DNA from: Vreelandella songnenensis
Lineage (GTDB): Bacteria > Pseudomonadota > Gammaproteobacteria > Pseudomonadales > Halomonadaceae
Length of the DNA: 64,000 nucleotides
Direction of reading: 5' to 3'
Assembly: GCF_003002925.1 (NCBI RefSeq)
Contig: NZ_PVTK01000003.1
Location: 124,001 to 188,000, forward strand
The translations under genes were made by a program, and so were the position numbers. The stretch's first letter is position 1, and every line of letters begins with the position of its first letter. Positions 36,421-45,433 of this stretch are shown piece after piece. The notes under the pieces are model-generated. The model made no database searches and was not told where the DNA came from. It saw nothing but the letters and a program-made list of their open reading frames with translations.

Positions 36421-36813
36421 TTATCCGGGTAGTCTCACGACCACCTTGATTTCAAAATCGAAGCCTGCCAGCCAGTTTACTCCGACCGCCGTCCAGGCTG
36501 GATAAGGCTTGCCGGGAAACGCTCGGCGCTTGGCCTCCATCACGGTAGCGAATTGGGTTTCAGGGTTTGTGTGGAACGTCGTGACGTCGAGAATATCGTC
36601 AAAGCTTGCACCGGCGGCTTCCAAAACGCTTTGCAGATTATCGAAGGCCAGCTGTACCTGCGTGGTGAAATCCGGCTCGGGCGAGCCATCTTCACGGCTG
36701 CCCACCTGGCCCGAGACAAAGAGAAAGCCATTCGAACGAACGGCGGCGGAATAGCCATTCTGCTCGTAAAGATCCTGCCGACCCTGGGGGAAAATAACGT
36801 CGCGTTGTGCCAT
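36421..36813 (-). CDS. RidA family protein
   Basis: 130 aa from ATG 36813, which is preceded by GGAG at a good distance; an in-frame ATG at 36825 has no ribosome-binding site. YjgF/RidA fold: GYSAAVRSNGFLFVSGQVG, QVQLAFDNLQSVLEAAG, FPGKPYPAWTAVGV. The usual catalytic Arg near the end of RidA (GRxPVxxxVE) is not evident, so it may be a deaminase-inactive or divergent subgroup. Divergent from a LysR regulator that probably controls it. Confidence 0.9.
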   Translation of the reverse strand: MAQRDVIFPQGRQDLYEQNGYSAAVRSNGFLFVSGQVGSREDGSPEPDFTTQVQLAFDNLQSVLEAAGASFDDILDVTTFHTNPETQFATVMEAKRRAFPGKPYPAWTAVGVNWLAGFDFEIKVVVRLPG

Positions 36814-36951
36814 GGTGTTCTCCATCTGTCGTTGATGTTGATCTGGTCGTTGAGTTAACTGACTCTAGACCGGCGTTAGCGGTGGATAAACGCCAAGTCC
36901 TGATCAACACTGTTTGCACTTTCCAAACAATCACATGGCGGCATCAGCATA

Positions 36952-37869
36952 ATGGACCGTTTTCATGCCATGCAGGCATTTGCCCGGGTTGTCGAAACAG
37001 GAAGTTTCACCAAGGCGGCTGAAACGCTGCATATCAGCAAGACCAGCGTTACCCAACTGGTGCAGCAACTGGAGGCGCGCTTGCGGGTGAAGCTTCTTAA
37101 CCGTACCACGCGTAAGGTAAATGCAACCGCGGATGGCGCAGCCTACTACGAACGCGTCATCAGGCTATTAGCCGATATGGACGATGCTGAAACCAGCCTC
37201 TCCCACGCCTCGGCGACGCCCCGTGGCCGGCTTCGAATCGATGTGCCAAGCCCCTTTGCTCGCATGATTCTGATACCGGCCCTGCCGGCCTTCTATGCCC
37301 AATACCCCGACATTCACATCGATATGGGGGTAAGCGACCGCTTGGTGGATTTGATCGATGAAAACGTGGATTGCGTGGTGCGCGGCGGGGAGCTTACCGA
37401 TTTATCGTTGATGGCACGCCGGGTAGGTGAGCTGAGCCTTGGCATTTACGCCGCGCCTGGCTATCTACAAACGGTAGGCGTACCTGAACACCCTAACGTG
37501 CTCTCCAGCCCGCCGCATTACACCGTCGGTTTCAAGTGGCGGGCCGGGCTGGCTTATGCCTATACCCTGCACGGCGAATCGGAGAGTGTCAGCGTTCAGG
37601 GGCGCTGCCGGATTACCGTCGATGATGGCAATGCCGCGCTTGCCGCAGGGCTGGCGGGGCTCGGCGCTGTCTCGCTACCCGAGTACATGGCTCGGGAACA
37701 CGTATCGCGTGGCGAACTGGTACGCCTGTTCGATGGTTGGCACCTGGATCCCATGCCGCTATTTATTGCATTTCCGCCAAACCGGCATGTCAGCGCCAAG
37801 CTGCGTGCGTTCATTGATTGGGTAGTGATGCTGATGGAGGAGCCGTTACCCGGTACGTTAGCTGAATGA
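36952..37869 (+). CDS. LysR family transcriptional regulator
   Basis: 305 aa. N-terminal winged helix (MQAFARVVETGSFTKAAETL, SKTSVTQLVQQLEARL, LLNRTTRKV), then a substrate-binding domain starting GRLRIDVPS. Pattern of the AaeR/DmlR-like subgroup with the Thr/Arg (NRTTRK). Divergent from RidA, which it likely regulates. The ligand is unknown. Confidence 0.92.
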   Translation: MDRFHAMQAFARVVETGSFTKAAETLHISKTSVTQLVQQLEARLRVKLLNRTTRKVNATADGAAYYERVIRLLADMDDAETSLSHASATPRGRLRIDVPSPFARMILIPALPAFYAQYPDIHIDMGVSDRLVDLIDENVDCVVRGGELTDLSLMARRVGELSLGIYAAPGYLQTVGVPEHPNVLSSPPHYTVGFKWRAGLAYAYTLHGESESVSVQGRCRITVDDGNAALAAGLAGLGAVSLPEYMAREHVSRGELVRLFDGWHLDPMPLFIAFPPNRHVSAKLRAFIDWVVMLMEEPLPGTLAE

Positions 37870-37898
37870 CAAGAGGCGCCCAGCCTGGAAACACCATT

Positions 37899-38696
37899 TT
37901 ACCTTCCGCCATGCCGCCCCAGCGGTATCATCATCGGCTTGCCGGTGATCGGGTCTTCTATTACCCGGCTTTGCAGGCCGAACACGTCGCGCACCATCGC
38001 CTCGGTCAGAATCTTCTCCGGCGGGCCGACGGCGTATACCTTGCCCCCCGCCATGGCGACCAGCTGGTCGGCGTAGCGGGCGGCCAGGTTCAACTCGTGG
38101 AGCACCATGACGATGGTGGTGCCGCGCTCGCGGTTGAGGTCGGTGAGCAGGTCGAGTACGTCGACCTGGTGGTTGATGTCCAGAAAGGTGGTGGGTTCAT
38201 CGAGCAGCAGCACGTCGGTCTGCTGGGCAAGCGCCATGGCGATCCATACCCGCTGGCGCTGCCCGCCGGAAAGCTCGTCCACGTGGCGCTCGGCAAGCTC
38301 GCTCATGTGCGTGGCGGCCAGGGCGTCGGCCACGGCGGCTTCATCAGCGGCGCTCCAGCGCTTGAATAGCCCCTGATGCGGGTGGCGGCCGCGGCTGACC
38401 AGTTCCAGCACGCTGATGCCTTCCGGCGCGATGGGCGACTGGGGTAGAAAGCCCAGCTGCTGGGCCAGGCGGCGGGAGGGCAGTTGGTGAACGTCCTTGC
38501 CGTTCAGCAGCACGCCGCCCTTGGCGGGGGTAAGCAGGCGGGCAAGTACGCGCAGCAGCGTGGATTTTCCGCAGGCGTTGGCGCCTACGATGGCGGTGGT
38601 GTGGCCGGCGGGTACCTTCAGGCTGACGCCATCGAGAATGGTGCGCTCCCCGTAGCCTGCCACCAGGTCCTGGGCGAGTAGTGAGGAAGCGCTCAT
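37899..38696 (-). CDS. Siderophore/heme ABC transporter ATPase (FecE/FhuC-like)
   Basis: 265 aa. Walker A GANACGKSTLLR, signature LSGGQRQRVWIAMALAQ, Walker B DVLLLDEPTTFLD, H-switch (VLHELN). Energises Fe3+-siderophore uptake. The start overlaps the permease stop by 4 bp (ATGA). Last gene of the receptor-binding protein-permease-ATPase locus. Confidence 0.96.
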   Translation of the reverse strand: MSASSLLAQDLVAGYGERTILDGVSLKVPAGHTTAIVGANACGKSTLLRVLARLLTPAKGGVLLNGKDVHQLPSRRLAQQLGFLPQSPIAPEGISVLELVSRGRHPHQGLFKRWSAADEAAVADALAATHMSELAERHVDELSGGQRQRVWIAMALAQQTDVLLLDEPTTFLDINHQVDVLDLLTDLNRERGTTIVMVLHELNLAARYADQLVAMAGGKVYAVGPPEKILTEAMVRDVFGLQSRVIEDPITGKPMMIPLGRHGGR

Positions 38697-39736
38697 AGGG
38701 TGCCTCGGGTCTTGTTGTCACGAAGGATGAGATACAGAAGATAGGGCGCGCCCAGCACGCCGGTCACGATGCCGACCGGGTAGCGGGCAGGCAGCAGAAA
38801 CTGGCCCGCGTAGTCGCCCAGCAGCACCAGAAGCGCCCCCACCAGGGCAGAAGGCACCAGCAGCGAGGCGCCCCGGCCCATCAGCCTTGCGGCAATCGGG
38901 CCTGATAGAAACGCCACGAACGCAATGGGGCCAGAAACCGCGGTGGCAAACGACACCAGCGCCACGGCGGTGATGACCACTACCGCCCGCGTAACGCCTA
39001 AGCGAACGCCCAGCCCGGCGGCCAGGTCATCGCCCATGCGCAGGGTTTCAAGGTCCTGGCGGCGGCTGAACAGCAGCCCGCCGAACAGCAGCAGGGCGAT
39101 GAACAGCGGCAGCGCTTGATCCAGCTGAGCGCCGTTGACGCTGCCGGTGATCCATCGCAGGGCTTCCTGCAGCGTCCAGCTGGGGGCGCGCATCAGCAGG
39201 TAAGCGGTAACGCTTTGCAGCATGGCGGCTAGGCCGATACCGATCAGAATCAGTCGGGCGCCGGTCACGCCCTGGCGCCAGGAGAGCGTGTAAATCAGTA
39301 GCGCCACGCCGAGCCCCGCGCCAATGGCTACCAGCGAGACCGCCGGGCCGCTGAGCGAGAGCACCACGATGGCAAACACCGCGCCGGTGCTGGCGCCGGT
39401 ACTGATACCGATGATGTCGGGGCTTGCCAGCGGGTTGCGCAGCAGGGTCTGAAAGGCGATGCCGCCGAGGCCAAAACTGGCGCCCACCAGCACGCAAACC
39501 ACGGCCCTTGGCAGGCGCAGCTCGCGCACGGTAAAGGTCGCGCCCGGCACGTCGGCGCCGCCCAGTACGCGCAGCACGGTGGTAAGCGGTGTGAAGGACT
39601 GCCCGAGCATCAGGGTGAGCACGACACCTGCCATCAGGCAGGCCATGAGCACGAAGATCATCCTGGCACGGCGTCGGGCGGTTGCCCGGCGTATCTGGCG
39701 GAAGGTAGCCGCCGTGCCGGTCGAAGAGATCGTCAC
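38693..39736 (-). CDS. FecCD family iron-siderophore permease (second)
   Basis: 347 aa, about 10 TM of the FecCD/BtuC fold: LRLPRAVVCVLVGASFGLGG, LLRNPLASPDIIGISTGAS, and the ATPase-coupling region near GDDLAAGLG. Pairs with the upstream FecCD paralogue as a heterodimeric permease. Overlaps both neighbours by 4 bp. Confidence 0.95.
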   Translation of the reverse strand: MTISSTGTAATFRQIRRATARRRARMIFVLMACLMAGVVLTLMLGQSFTPLTTVLRVLGGADVPGATFTVRELRLPRAVVCVLVGASFGLGGIAFQTLLRNPLASPDIIGISTGASTGAVFAIVVLSLSGPAVSLVAIGAGLGVALLIYTLSWRQGVTGARLILIGIGLAAMLQSVTAYLLMRAPSWTLQEALRWITGSVNGAQLDQALPLFIALLLFGGLLFSRRQDLETLRMGDDLAAGLGVRLGVTRAVVVITAVALVSFATAVSGPIAFVAFLSGPIAARLMGRGASLLVPSALVGALLVLLGDYAGQFLLPARYPVGIVTGVLGAPYLLYLILRDNKTRGTL

Positions 39737-40806
39737 AGCGAGCCAACCTTGCGGTTGCGCACGATCCAGATAAAGACCGGTGCGCCGACAAAGGCGGTGA
39801 CGATGCCCACATCCAGCTCGGCAGGGTGGGCTACCATGCGGCCCGCGACATCGGAGAACGTGAGTAGCACCGCACCGCCCAGCGCGGAGAAGGGCAGCAG
39901 CCAGCGGTAATCGCTACCGGCCAGCAGGCGGCAGGCGTGGGGCACGACCAGCCCCACAAAGCCAATCGGCCCACACACGGCGGTAATCGGCCCGCATAAA
40001 AGCACGGCACCTACCGCCGACATGGCGCGGGCCACGGCTACCTTTTCCCCCAGCCCGGCGGCGGTGTCATCGCCCAAGGCCAGCATGTTGAGTTTGCGCG
40101 CGGCGAGCAGGCTGATGATAAACCCGGCTGCCAGAAACGGCAGCACCGGCAACAGCTGGTCATAGGTCGCACCGCCGACGCCGCCCACCATCCAGGACTG
40201 TACCAGCCCGCCGATATCGCCCCGGGGCAGTACCACGGCGGTGGTGAGCGAGCTGAGGGCGGCAGTAATCGCGGCCCCCGCCAGCGCCAGGCGCAGCGGC
40301 GTGGCGCCACCCCGGCCTAGGCTTGCAATGGCGTAAACCGCGCAGGCCGCCACCGCCGCGCCGGCAATGGCGGTCCAGATATAGCGTTGCGTCTCAGCGA
40401 TACCGAACCAGGCAATGCCTATCACCACGGCAAGCGCGGCCCCGGCGTTGACACCCAGAAGGCCAGGGTCGGCCAAGGGGTTGCGGGTCAGCCCCTGCAT
40501 CACACCGCCGGAAACCCCAAGCGCGGCCCCGGCCAGCATGGCCAGCAGCGTGCGCGGCAGGCGGCTGGCCACGGCAGCATCGCCCATGGTGTCCACCTGA
40601 CCGCTCAGCGCCGCGGTAATTTCCGCCCAGCCCACGTTGCGCGCGCCCAGCGCCACGGAGAGCATGGCGGCCAGGCCCAGAAGCCCCAGCAGCACTGCAC
40701 CGCCCGCCATTCGGCGCGCGGCGTGTTGTTTAAGGGCGGCAACGGCTGAGCCAGTAAAGGCTGTGCTGCGGTTACTGACGTGCAGCTTCAAAGAGCAGGT
40801 CGGCAT
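39733..40806 (-). CDS. FecCD family iron-siderophore permease (first)
   Basis: 357 aa from ATG 40806, which lies 35 bp inside the binding-protein gene; ATG 40710 is an alternative giving 325 aa. FecCD motifs: RLPRTLLAMLAGAALGVSGG, LTRNPLADPGLLGVNAGAA, GDDTAAGLGEK. The longer start is supported by translational coupling but is not certain. Forms the membrane channel with the second permease. Confidence 0.93.
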   Translation of the reverse strand: MPTCSLKLHVSNRSTAFTGSAVAALKQHAARRMAGGAVLLGLLGLAAMLSVALGARNVGWAEITAALSGQVDTMGDAAVASRLPRTLLAMLAGAALGVSGGVMQGLTRNPLADPGLLGVNAGAALAVVIGIAWFGIAETQRYIWTAIAGAAVAACAVYAIASLGRGGATPLRLALAGAAITAALSSLTTAVVLPRGDIGGLVQSWMVGGVGGATYDQLLPVLPFLAAGFIISLLAARKLNMLALGDDTAAGLGEKVAVARAMSAVGAVLLCGPITAVCGPIGFVGLVVPHACRLLAGSDYRWLLPFSALGGAVLLTFSDVAGRMVAHPAELDVGIVTAFVGAPVFIWIVRNRKVGSL

Positions 40807-41758
40807 AATCGTCCAGCAGCCAGGAAATCGACATGGGGGTAGGGTTGGCCGCCGTGCCCAGCGGCGTATTGCCGAGCAGCACAATCGCGCCGCGCTCTAC
40901 CACCGGCAGCCGTGAAGTCAGCGGGTGCGCGTTGAGCTGATCGATCAGCGCCTGGCCGCCATAGGTGACCAGAATATCCACATCGTCAAGCTCATCGATC
41001 AGCTCGGAGCTGATCTCGCCGGAGAATTTGCCCGGGGTGGAGTTCTGCTTGACCACTTCCGGCGACACCAGACCTAGGTCGTGGAAAAAGCGTACCCGCG
41101 CGTCGTTGTCGGTGTAGAAGGCGATACGCCCCAGGTTGGTGGGATCGAGATGAGTGACGAACATGGCGGTCTTGCCCGCAAGCTCGGGATGGTTTTCGGC
41201 GGTGTCGGCAATCTGCGCTTCGATATCCTCGATCAGCGCCTGGCCCTCTTCCGCCATGCCCATGCCGGTGCTGTTCAGACGGATCATGTCGCGCCAATCC
41301 GTGGCCCAGGGGCCTTCCGGGTAGGCCACTACCGGGGCAATCTGGCTCAAGGTAGCGTAGTCGGCTTGGCTGAGGCCTGAGTAGGCGGCCAGAATGACAT
41401 CGGGCTGGCTTGCGGCCACGGCCTCAAAATCGATGCCGTCGCCTTCATCGAACAGGGCCGGGGGAGCGGCGTCCAGTGCCTCCAGTTTGGCTTTCACCCA
41501 AGGCAGCAGTCCGCTGCCGTTCTCGTCGCCAAAGTTGGCCGCCGCAAAACCCACCGGCACCACGCCAAGCGCCAGCGGCACTTCGTGATTGGCCCAGGCC
41601 ACGGTGGCGACGCGTTCGGGCTTTTCAGCCAGTACCGTGGTGCCGAGTGCGTGTTCGATTTCCAGCGGAAATTGCTGCGCGCCTGCCAGGGTCGGCGCAA
41701 GGCCGAGGGTGGCAAGCACGGCAAGGCAGAGGGTTTTACGGTCAGGCAGCCAGATCAT
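40772..41758 (-). CDS. Iron-siderophore ABC transporter substrate-binding protein
   Basis: 328 aa from ATG 41758 with a Sec signal peptide (hydrophobic 8-23, cleaved after AGA). FecB/FatB-like periplasmic binding protein: ERVATVAWANHEVPLALGV, DVILAAYSGLSQADYATLS, ending with the helical lobe. No lipobox was seen. Delivers the ferric siderophore to the two permeases. It is separated from the receptor gene by a strong stem-loop. Confidence 0.93.
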   Translation of the reverse strand: MIWLPDRKTLCLAVLATLGLAPTLAGAQQFPLEIEHALGTTVLAEKPERVATVAWANHEVPLALGVVPVGFAAANFGDENGSGLLPWVKAKLEALDAAPPALFDEGDGIDFEAVAASQPDVILAAYSGLSQADYATLSQIAPVVAYPEGPWATDWRDMIRLNSTGMGMAEEGQALIEDIEAQIADTAENHPELAGKTAMFVTHLDPTNLGRIAFYTDNDARVRFFHDLGLVSPEVVKQNSTPGKFSGEISSELIDELDDVDILVTYGGQALIDQLNAHPLTSRLPVVERGAIVLLGNTPLGTAANPTPMSISWLLDDYADLLFEAARQ

Positions 41759-41783
41759 CGTGTTCTCCCGTTCAAGATGTGAG

Positions 41784-41815
41784 CGCCTCCCTTCGGCCAA
41801 TACCCAAGGGAGGCG
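41784..41815 (-). terminator. Stem-loop between TonB receptor and binding-protein genes
   Basis: CGCCTCCCTT (41784-41793) and AAGGGAGGCG (41806-41815) form a 10-bp stem with a 12-base loop, 30 bp after the receptor stop. No U-run follows on the minus strand, so it is better read as an RNA processing or stability element giving uneven expression of receptor and transporter than as a full terminator. Confidence 0.5.
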
Positions 41816-41845
41816 GTCGTGTCAGCGTAAGATCATCGCCTGGTG

Positions 41846-44056
41846 TCAGAACGCGTAGCGCAGGGTAGAGGAGATACTGGCGGGCTCGCCGTAAACGCCG
41901 TAGCCCGCTACGTTGCTGTAGTACTTCTCATCGAGCAGGTTCTTGACGTTGACCTGCAGGCTCAAGTCAGGCGTGAACTGATAGCGGCCGAACAGGTTGA
42001 CCAAGGTGTAGTCGCCTTGCTCGAACTCGCTGGGAATACCGGCCGGAGTGGTCAGGTTGTTGGCAAACAGGCTGCTTTGCCAATTGACCCCGCCACCCAC
42101 GGTGAGAGCGCGGTGCTGGGGCACGCTGTAGCTGGCAAACAGGTTGAACAGCGAGCGCGGCTGGTTGATGTTGAGCGTCTCGTCGTCGGTCTTGGCGGTG
42201 AAGTGGGAGTAGCCGACGGTCATGTCCAGGTCGTCGGTCACGGCACCGCTCAGCTCCACTTCGAAGCCTTCGCTTTTGATGCCCTCGGCGGCCGTATAGA
42301 CCGTTTCGGTCTGGCCGGGTGCGCCCGGCAGCGCGGCTGCCACATTATCCTGTTCGATACGGAAGACCGAGACGGAGCCGTTCAGCAGGCCGTCGAGCCA
42401 GGCGGCTTTTAGCCCGGTCTCGTAGCTCTTGCCCACGACCGGGTCCAGATAGCTGCCGTTGATATCAAGATAGTCCTGCGGCTCGAAGATTTCGGTGTAG
42501 CTGGCAAAGGCTGAGTAGGTGTCGTTGAAATCAAACACCAGGCCGCCGTAGGGCGTGACTTCATACTGGCTTTGACGGTCCAGGCGGCGGAACTCGGTCA
42601 TGCCGTTCCACTCGGTATAGCGCGCGCCGGCAATCAGCGTGAGCGGGTCGGCAAGCGAGAAGCGAGCGGCGGAGTACATGGCCTTTTGCCGCGTGCTGGA
42701 GGCTTCAGACGGGGCAAAGGGCGCCCAGCCTTCGTTGGGGGCCGCGCCGTTCCAGTTGTTGAAGTCATCGACTTCGAAGCCATCGATGAAGGTATTCTCG
42801 TAGTCGTTGCTCTGGTCACTGTAGCTTGCGCCGATGACCAGCTCATGCTCGCGCCCGGCGAGTTCGAACGGCCCGCTTGCCTGGGCGTCAACGGAGTCGA
42901 CCTCGCGGTGCCCGCGGTTCCAGCCGGTATAGAAGAACACGCCGCTGCCATCCGCGCGGTTGGGCAAGGTGCCTTCCACGTAGGGGTAGGCCAGCTTGCC
43001 GTCCATGTCGGTTTCTTCATGGGTGCCCACGACGCGCGCCTGCCAGCCGTTGTCGAATTGATGGCTGATTTCGGCAAACACCTTTTCGGATTCGAAATCG
43101 TAGTAGGACCAGTCCGGCGCGACGCTGAACGAGCGCGAGTAGTTGGTCGGCGTGCCGTCATCGAACCATAGTGGCAGGCCACCCCAGGTGGGCGAGGAGG
43201 TGTGGCTGTCCTGATAATCAAAACCCAGCGAGAGCGTGGTGGCGTCGGTCACATCGGCATCGATCACGCCGTAGCCGAAGGTGCGGCGCTTGTCTTCACG
43301 GTCCAGATGGGCACCGCCTTCTTCATAGCCGCCGATAAAGCGGGCGCGCACGTCGCCGGAGGCGCTCAAGGGCGTTGTCACATCAAACGTGCTGCCGCGC
43401 TTGTCCCAACTGCCTAGCGTGCCGGAAATCGAGCCGGTCAGTTCGCGGCTGTCGGCGCGCTTGCGCACGAAGTTGACCGATGCGCCCGGATTGCCCGAGC
43501 CGGTCGTCAGGCCGTTTGCCCCGCGAACCACCTCGACCCGGTCGTAGATGGCCGTATTCAGGCGGCCTTCGCCAAAGTACCAGCGGCCATCACGGTTGAG
43601 CGTGGGGATACCGTCGTACTGGAAGCTGTTGATGCGAAAACCGCGGGAGTCAAAGCGAACGCGTTCGCTATCGATGTTACGTGTCGAGATGCCGGTAGTG
43701 TTGCGCAGCACCTCTTCGATGGAGTCCAGGTTCTGGTCGCGGATGCGCTGCTCGGTCACGATACTGATCGCCTGAGGCAGCTCTTTCTGGGTCAGCGTCA
43801 GGCCGGTGCCGGCATTGGTGCTGCGGCGGGTATAGCCTACGTTGTCATAAAGGTTGGTCGCCGTGACGGTGACCGTTTCCATCGCCTGGGAGTTGCCATC
43901 AGCGCTTTGTGCCAGGGTACTGCCTGATGCAAGTACGGAGGCAGAAACAAGCGCGGTCAGCGTAACGCACCGCCAGGAACGAGAGCCACTGACAACCGCA
44001 TGGTGAGGCACGCCGTGGCGTGTCATGTTCAAGACATGATGTGATGACGTTTTCAT
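41846..44056 (-). CDS. TonB-dependent siderophore receptor
   Basis: 736 aa. Cleavable signal peptide (about 45 residues with a long basic start), then the plug domain (TVTATNLYDNVGYTRRSTNA, GTGLTLTQKELPQAISIV, DRVEVVRGANGLTTGSGNPG) and the 22-strand barrel ending in an aromatic residue (STLRYAF). The order matches FhuE/FpvA-type ferric-siderophore receptors; the siderophore is not predictable. A weak Fur-like half site (TTGAGAATG, 44154-44162) is upstream. Likely iron-repressed, by context. Confidence 0.95.
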   Translation of the reverse strand: MKTSSHHVLNMTRHGVPHHAVVSGSRSWRCVTLTALVSASVLASGSTLAQSADGNSQAMETVTVTATNLYDNVGYTRRSTNAGTGLTLTQKELPQAISIVTEQRIRDQNLDSIEEVLRNTTGISTRNIDSERVRFDSRGFRINSFQYDGIPTLNRDGRWYFGEGRLNTAIYDRVEVVRGANGLTTGSGNPGASVNFVRKRADSRELTGSISGTLGSWDKRGSTFDVTTPLSASGDVRARFIGGYEEGGAHLDREDKRRTFGYGVIDADVTDATTLSLGFDYQDSHTSSPTWGGLPLWFDDGTPTNYSRSFSVAPDWSYYDFESEKVFAEISHQFDNGWQARVVGTHEETDMDGKLAYPYVEGTLPNRADGSGVFFYTGWNRGHREVDSVDAQASGPFELAGREHELVIGASYSDQSNDYENTFIDGFEVDDFNNWNGAAPNEGWAPFAPSEASSTRQKAMYSAARFSLADPLTLIAGARYTEWNGMTEFRRLDRQSQYEVTPYGGLVFDFNDTYSAFASYTEIFEPQDYLDINGSYLDPVVGKSYETGLKAAWLDGLLNGSVSVFRIEQDNVAAALPGAPGQTETVYTAAEGIKSEGFEVELSGAVTDDLDMTVGYSHFTAKTDDETLNINQPRSLFNLFASYSVPQHRALTVGGGVNWQSSLFANNLTTPAGIPSEFEQGDYTLVNLFGRYQFTPDLSLQVNVKNLLDEKYYSNVAGYGVYGEPASISSTLRYAF

Positions 44057-44321
44057 AAGATCCCTTGAGGTGCGCTTGGCCGCGCTTATTTGCAGTTTTA
44101 TGCATATTAATAGCCAAGGATCATATAAAAACGGTTCTTAAATGTAAATGCGCTTGAGAATGTTTAGTGTTTGCAGGTGTCCTCGATTATTTTTTCAAAT
44201 TCTGTCGAGACTGGCTTTCTAGGGTATCGGAAAACAGTATGCCGCCCACCCGGTGGTGGGTGCGCGGCAGTAGTTACCTGATGGTGTAAATAGCGCTGGA
44301 GGTCAATGCCGAAGGGGCTGG

Positions 44322-44840
44322 TCACTCACGCTCGGATGGGGATAACCCCGGTACAGGCTCGGCATCTGAGGCGGGCAGGCTGTTTTCCATGGCGGCCAGG
44401 GCAATCTCATAGCAGTCGTCGATGTGGCTATTGCCCATGTACTTCATCGCGGTAAAGCTGATGCTGCCGGCCACGGCGCTGCCGATGAACGGCACGTACT
44501 TGGTCACGTTCTTGGCCGCTATCTTGCCGCTCATCTTCTGCAGCAGCATGACGATCAGCTTCTTGGTAATGTACTTGCCGGCCATCTTGCTGCCCACGTT
44601 CGAGATGGCGGTCATCACCATGATCTTGGATTCCGTATCCAGGCTGTCGATCTGCTCCGGCGTCAGGCCAAACTTCTCGTTGATCTTGGGGATCAGCCTT
44701 AACAGGATGGCCACATCCGATCCCACATCCACGCCGGGAATGGGCACGATGGCGGCCCCGGCCGAAAGGCTCGAACTGCGGGTAACCATCGTGCGGCAGA
44801 CCTTTTTGATGTCGTCGAGTTCTTCCCTTGTTTCGATCAT
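44322..44840 (-). CDS. DUF697/EcsC-like small membrane-associated protein
   Basis: 172 aa from ATG 44840, preceded by AAGGAG at six bases; ATG 44864 has no such site. Hydrophobic glycine-rich segments (SLSAGAAIVPIPGVDVGSDVA, YVPFIGSAVAGSISF) separated by charged helices. The PIPGVDV and FIGSAVAG pattern resembles DUF697-like proteins found on some GTPases. No GTPase domain is present. Function unknown. Confidence 0.65.
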   Translation of the reverse strand: MIETREELDDIKKVCRTMVTRSSSLSAGAAIVPIPGVDVGSDVAILLRLIPKINEKFGLTPEQIDSLDTESKIMVMTAISNVGSKMAGKYITKKLIVMLLQKMSGKIAAKNVTKYVPFIGSAVAGSISFTAMKYMGNSHIDDCYEIALAAMENSLPASDAEPVPGLSPSERE

Positions 44841-44930
44841 GTACTGCTCCTTTTTTGATGCCATCCCTTCACTGTAGTCGATACGGCCTGATACATGCGG
44901 CCATTTTGGCTCAGTGTTCTTTGCCTTGCG

Positions 44931-45362
44931 TTATCCACACCCGCTTTCACTGCAGGCGGGTGTGTGGTCATAAAGCGTCTGAATGATTCGGCAGTCGGCG
45001 GCCTTGCCGCCCCGACACTGGTGAATGACCTGACGCAGTTCGCCGGCCAGCGCCTGCAGCTTGGCAATGCGTGCTTCCAGGTGATGAAGATGGCGGGTAG
45101 CGATAGTGTCGGCCGCGCCGCAGTCGGTATCCGGATGATCGGAAAGTGTCAGCAGCTCCTGAATGCTGTGCAGGTCAAGCCCCAGGCTGCGCCCGTGACG
45201 AATGAAGCCGATGCGCTCTACTGCCGCCTGATCGTAATAGCGGTAGCCCTGTTCGCTGCGCCTGGGTGACGGCAGCAACCCCAGCTTTTCATAATGTCGG
45301 ATGCTTTCCGGCGAGCAGCCCGTGCGCTTAGCCACTTCGCCAATGCGATAAGCAGTTTTCAT
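44931..45362 (-). CDS. cadR: MerR family metal-responsive regulator (CadR-like)
   Basis: 143 aa. N-terminal MerR winged helix (YRIGEVAKRTGCSPESIRHYEKLGLL), dimerisation helix, and Cys at the metal positions: DTDCGAAD near 80, QCRGGKAADC near 114-123, and a Cys-bearing tail (ACSESGCG). This matches Cd(II)/Pb(II)-responsive CadR/PbrR proteins. Divergent from the efflux permease gene, with a MerR-type promoter between. The exact metal (Cd, Pb or Zn) is not certain. Confidence 0.88.
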   Translation of the reverse strand: MKTAYRIGEVAKRTGCSPESIRHYEKLGLLPSPRRSEQGYRYYDQAAVERIGFIRHGRSLGLDLHSIQELLTLSDHPDTDCGAADTIATRHLHHLEARIAKLQALAGELRQVIHQCRGGKAADCRIIQTLYDHTPACSESGCG

Positions 45363-45366
45363 CGGC

Positions 45367-45397
45367 TTGACCCTGTAACGATTACAGAGTTTAGGCT
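45367..45397 (+). promoter_or_regulatory. MerR-type promoter of the efflux permease
   Basis: -35 TTGACC (45367-45372) and -10 TAGGCT (45392-45397) are 19 bp apart, the overlong spacing typical of MerR-regulated promoters. Between them CTGTAA-CGA-TTACAG (45373-45387) is a perfect inverted repeat, the regulator's operator. It also overlaps the start region of the regulator gene on the other strand. Confidence 0.9.
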
Positions 45398-45433
45398 AGC
45401 CGCTATTACTACCGCGGACAAGCAGGTGATGAT

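Noticed and set aside
44100..44170. Fur box upstream of the TonB receptor
   Set aside because: Only a half site (TTGAGAATG) was seen; a full 19-bp box could not be aligned convincingly.
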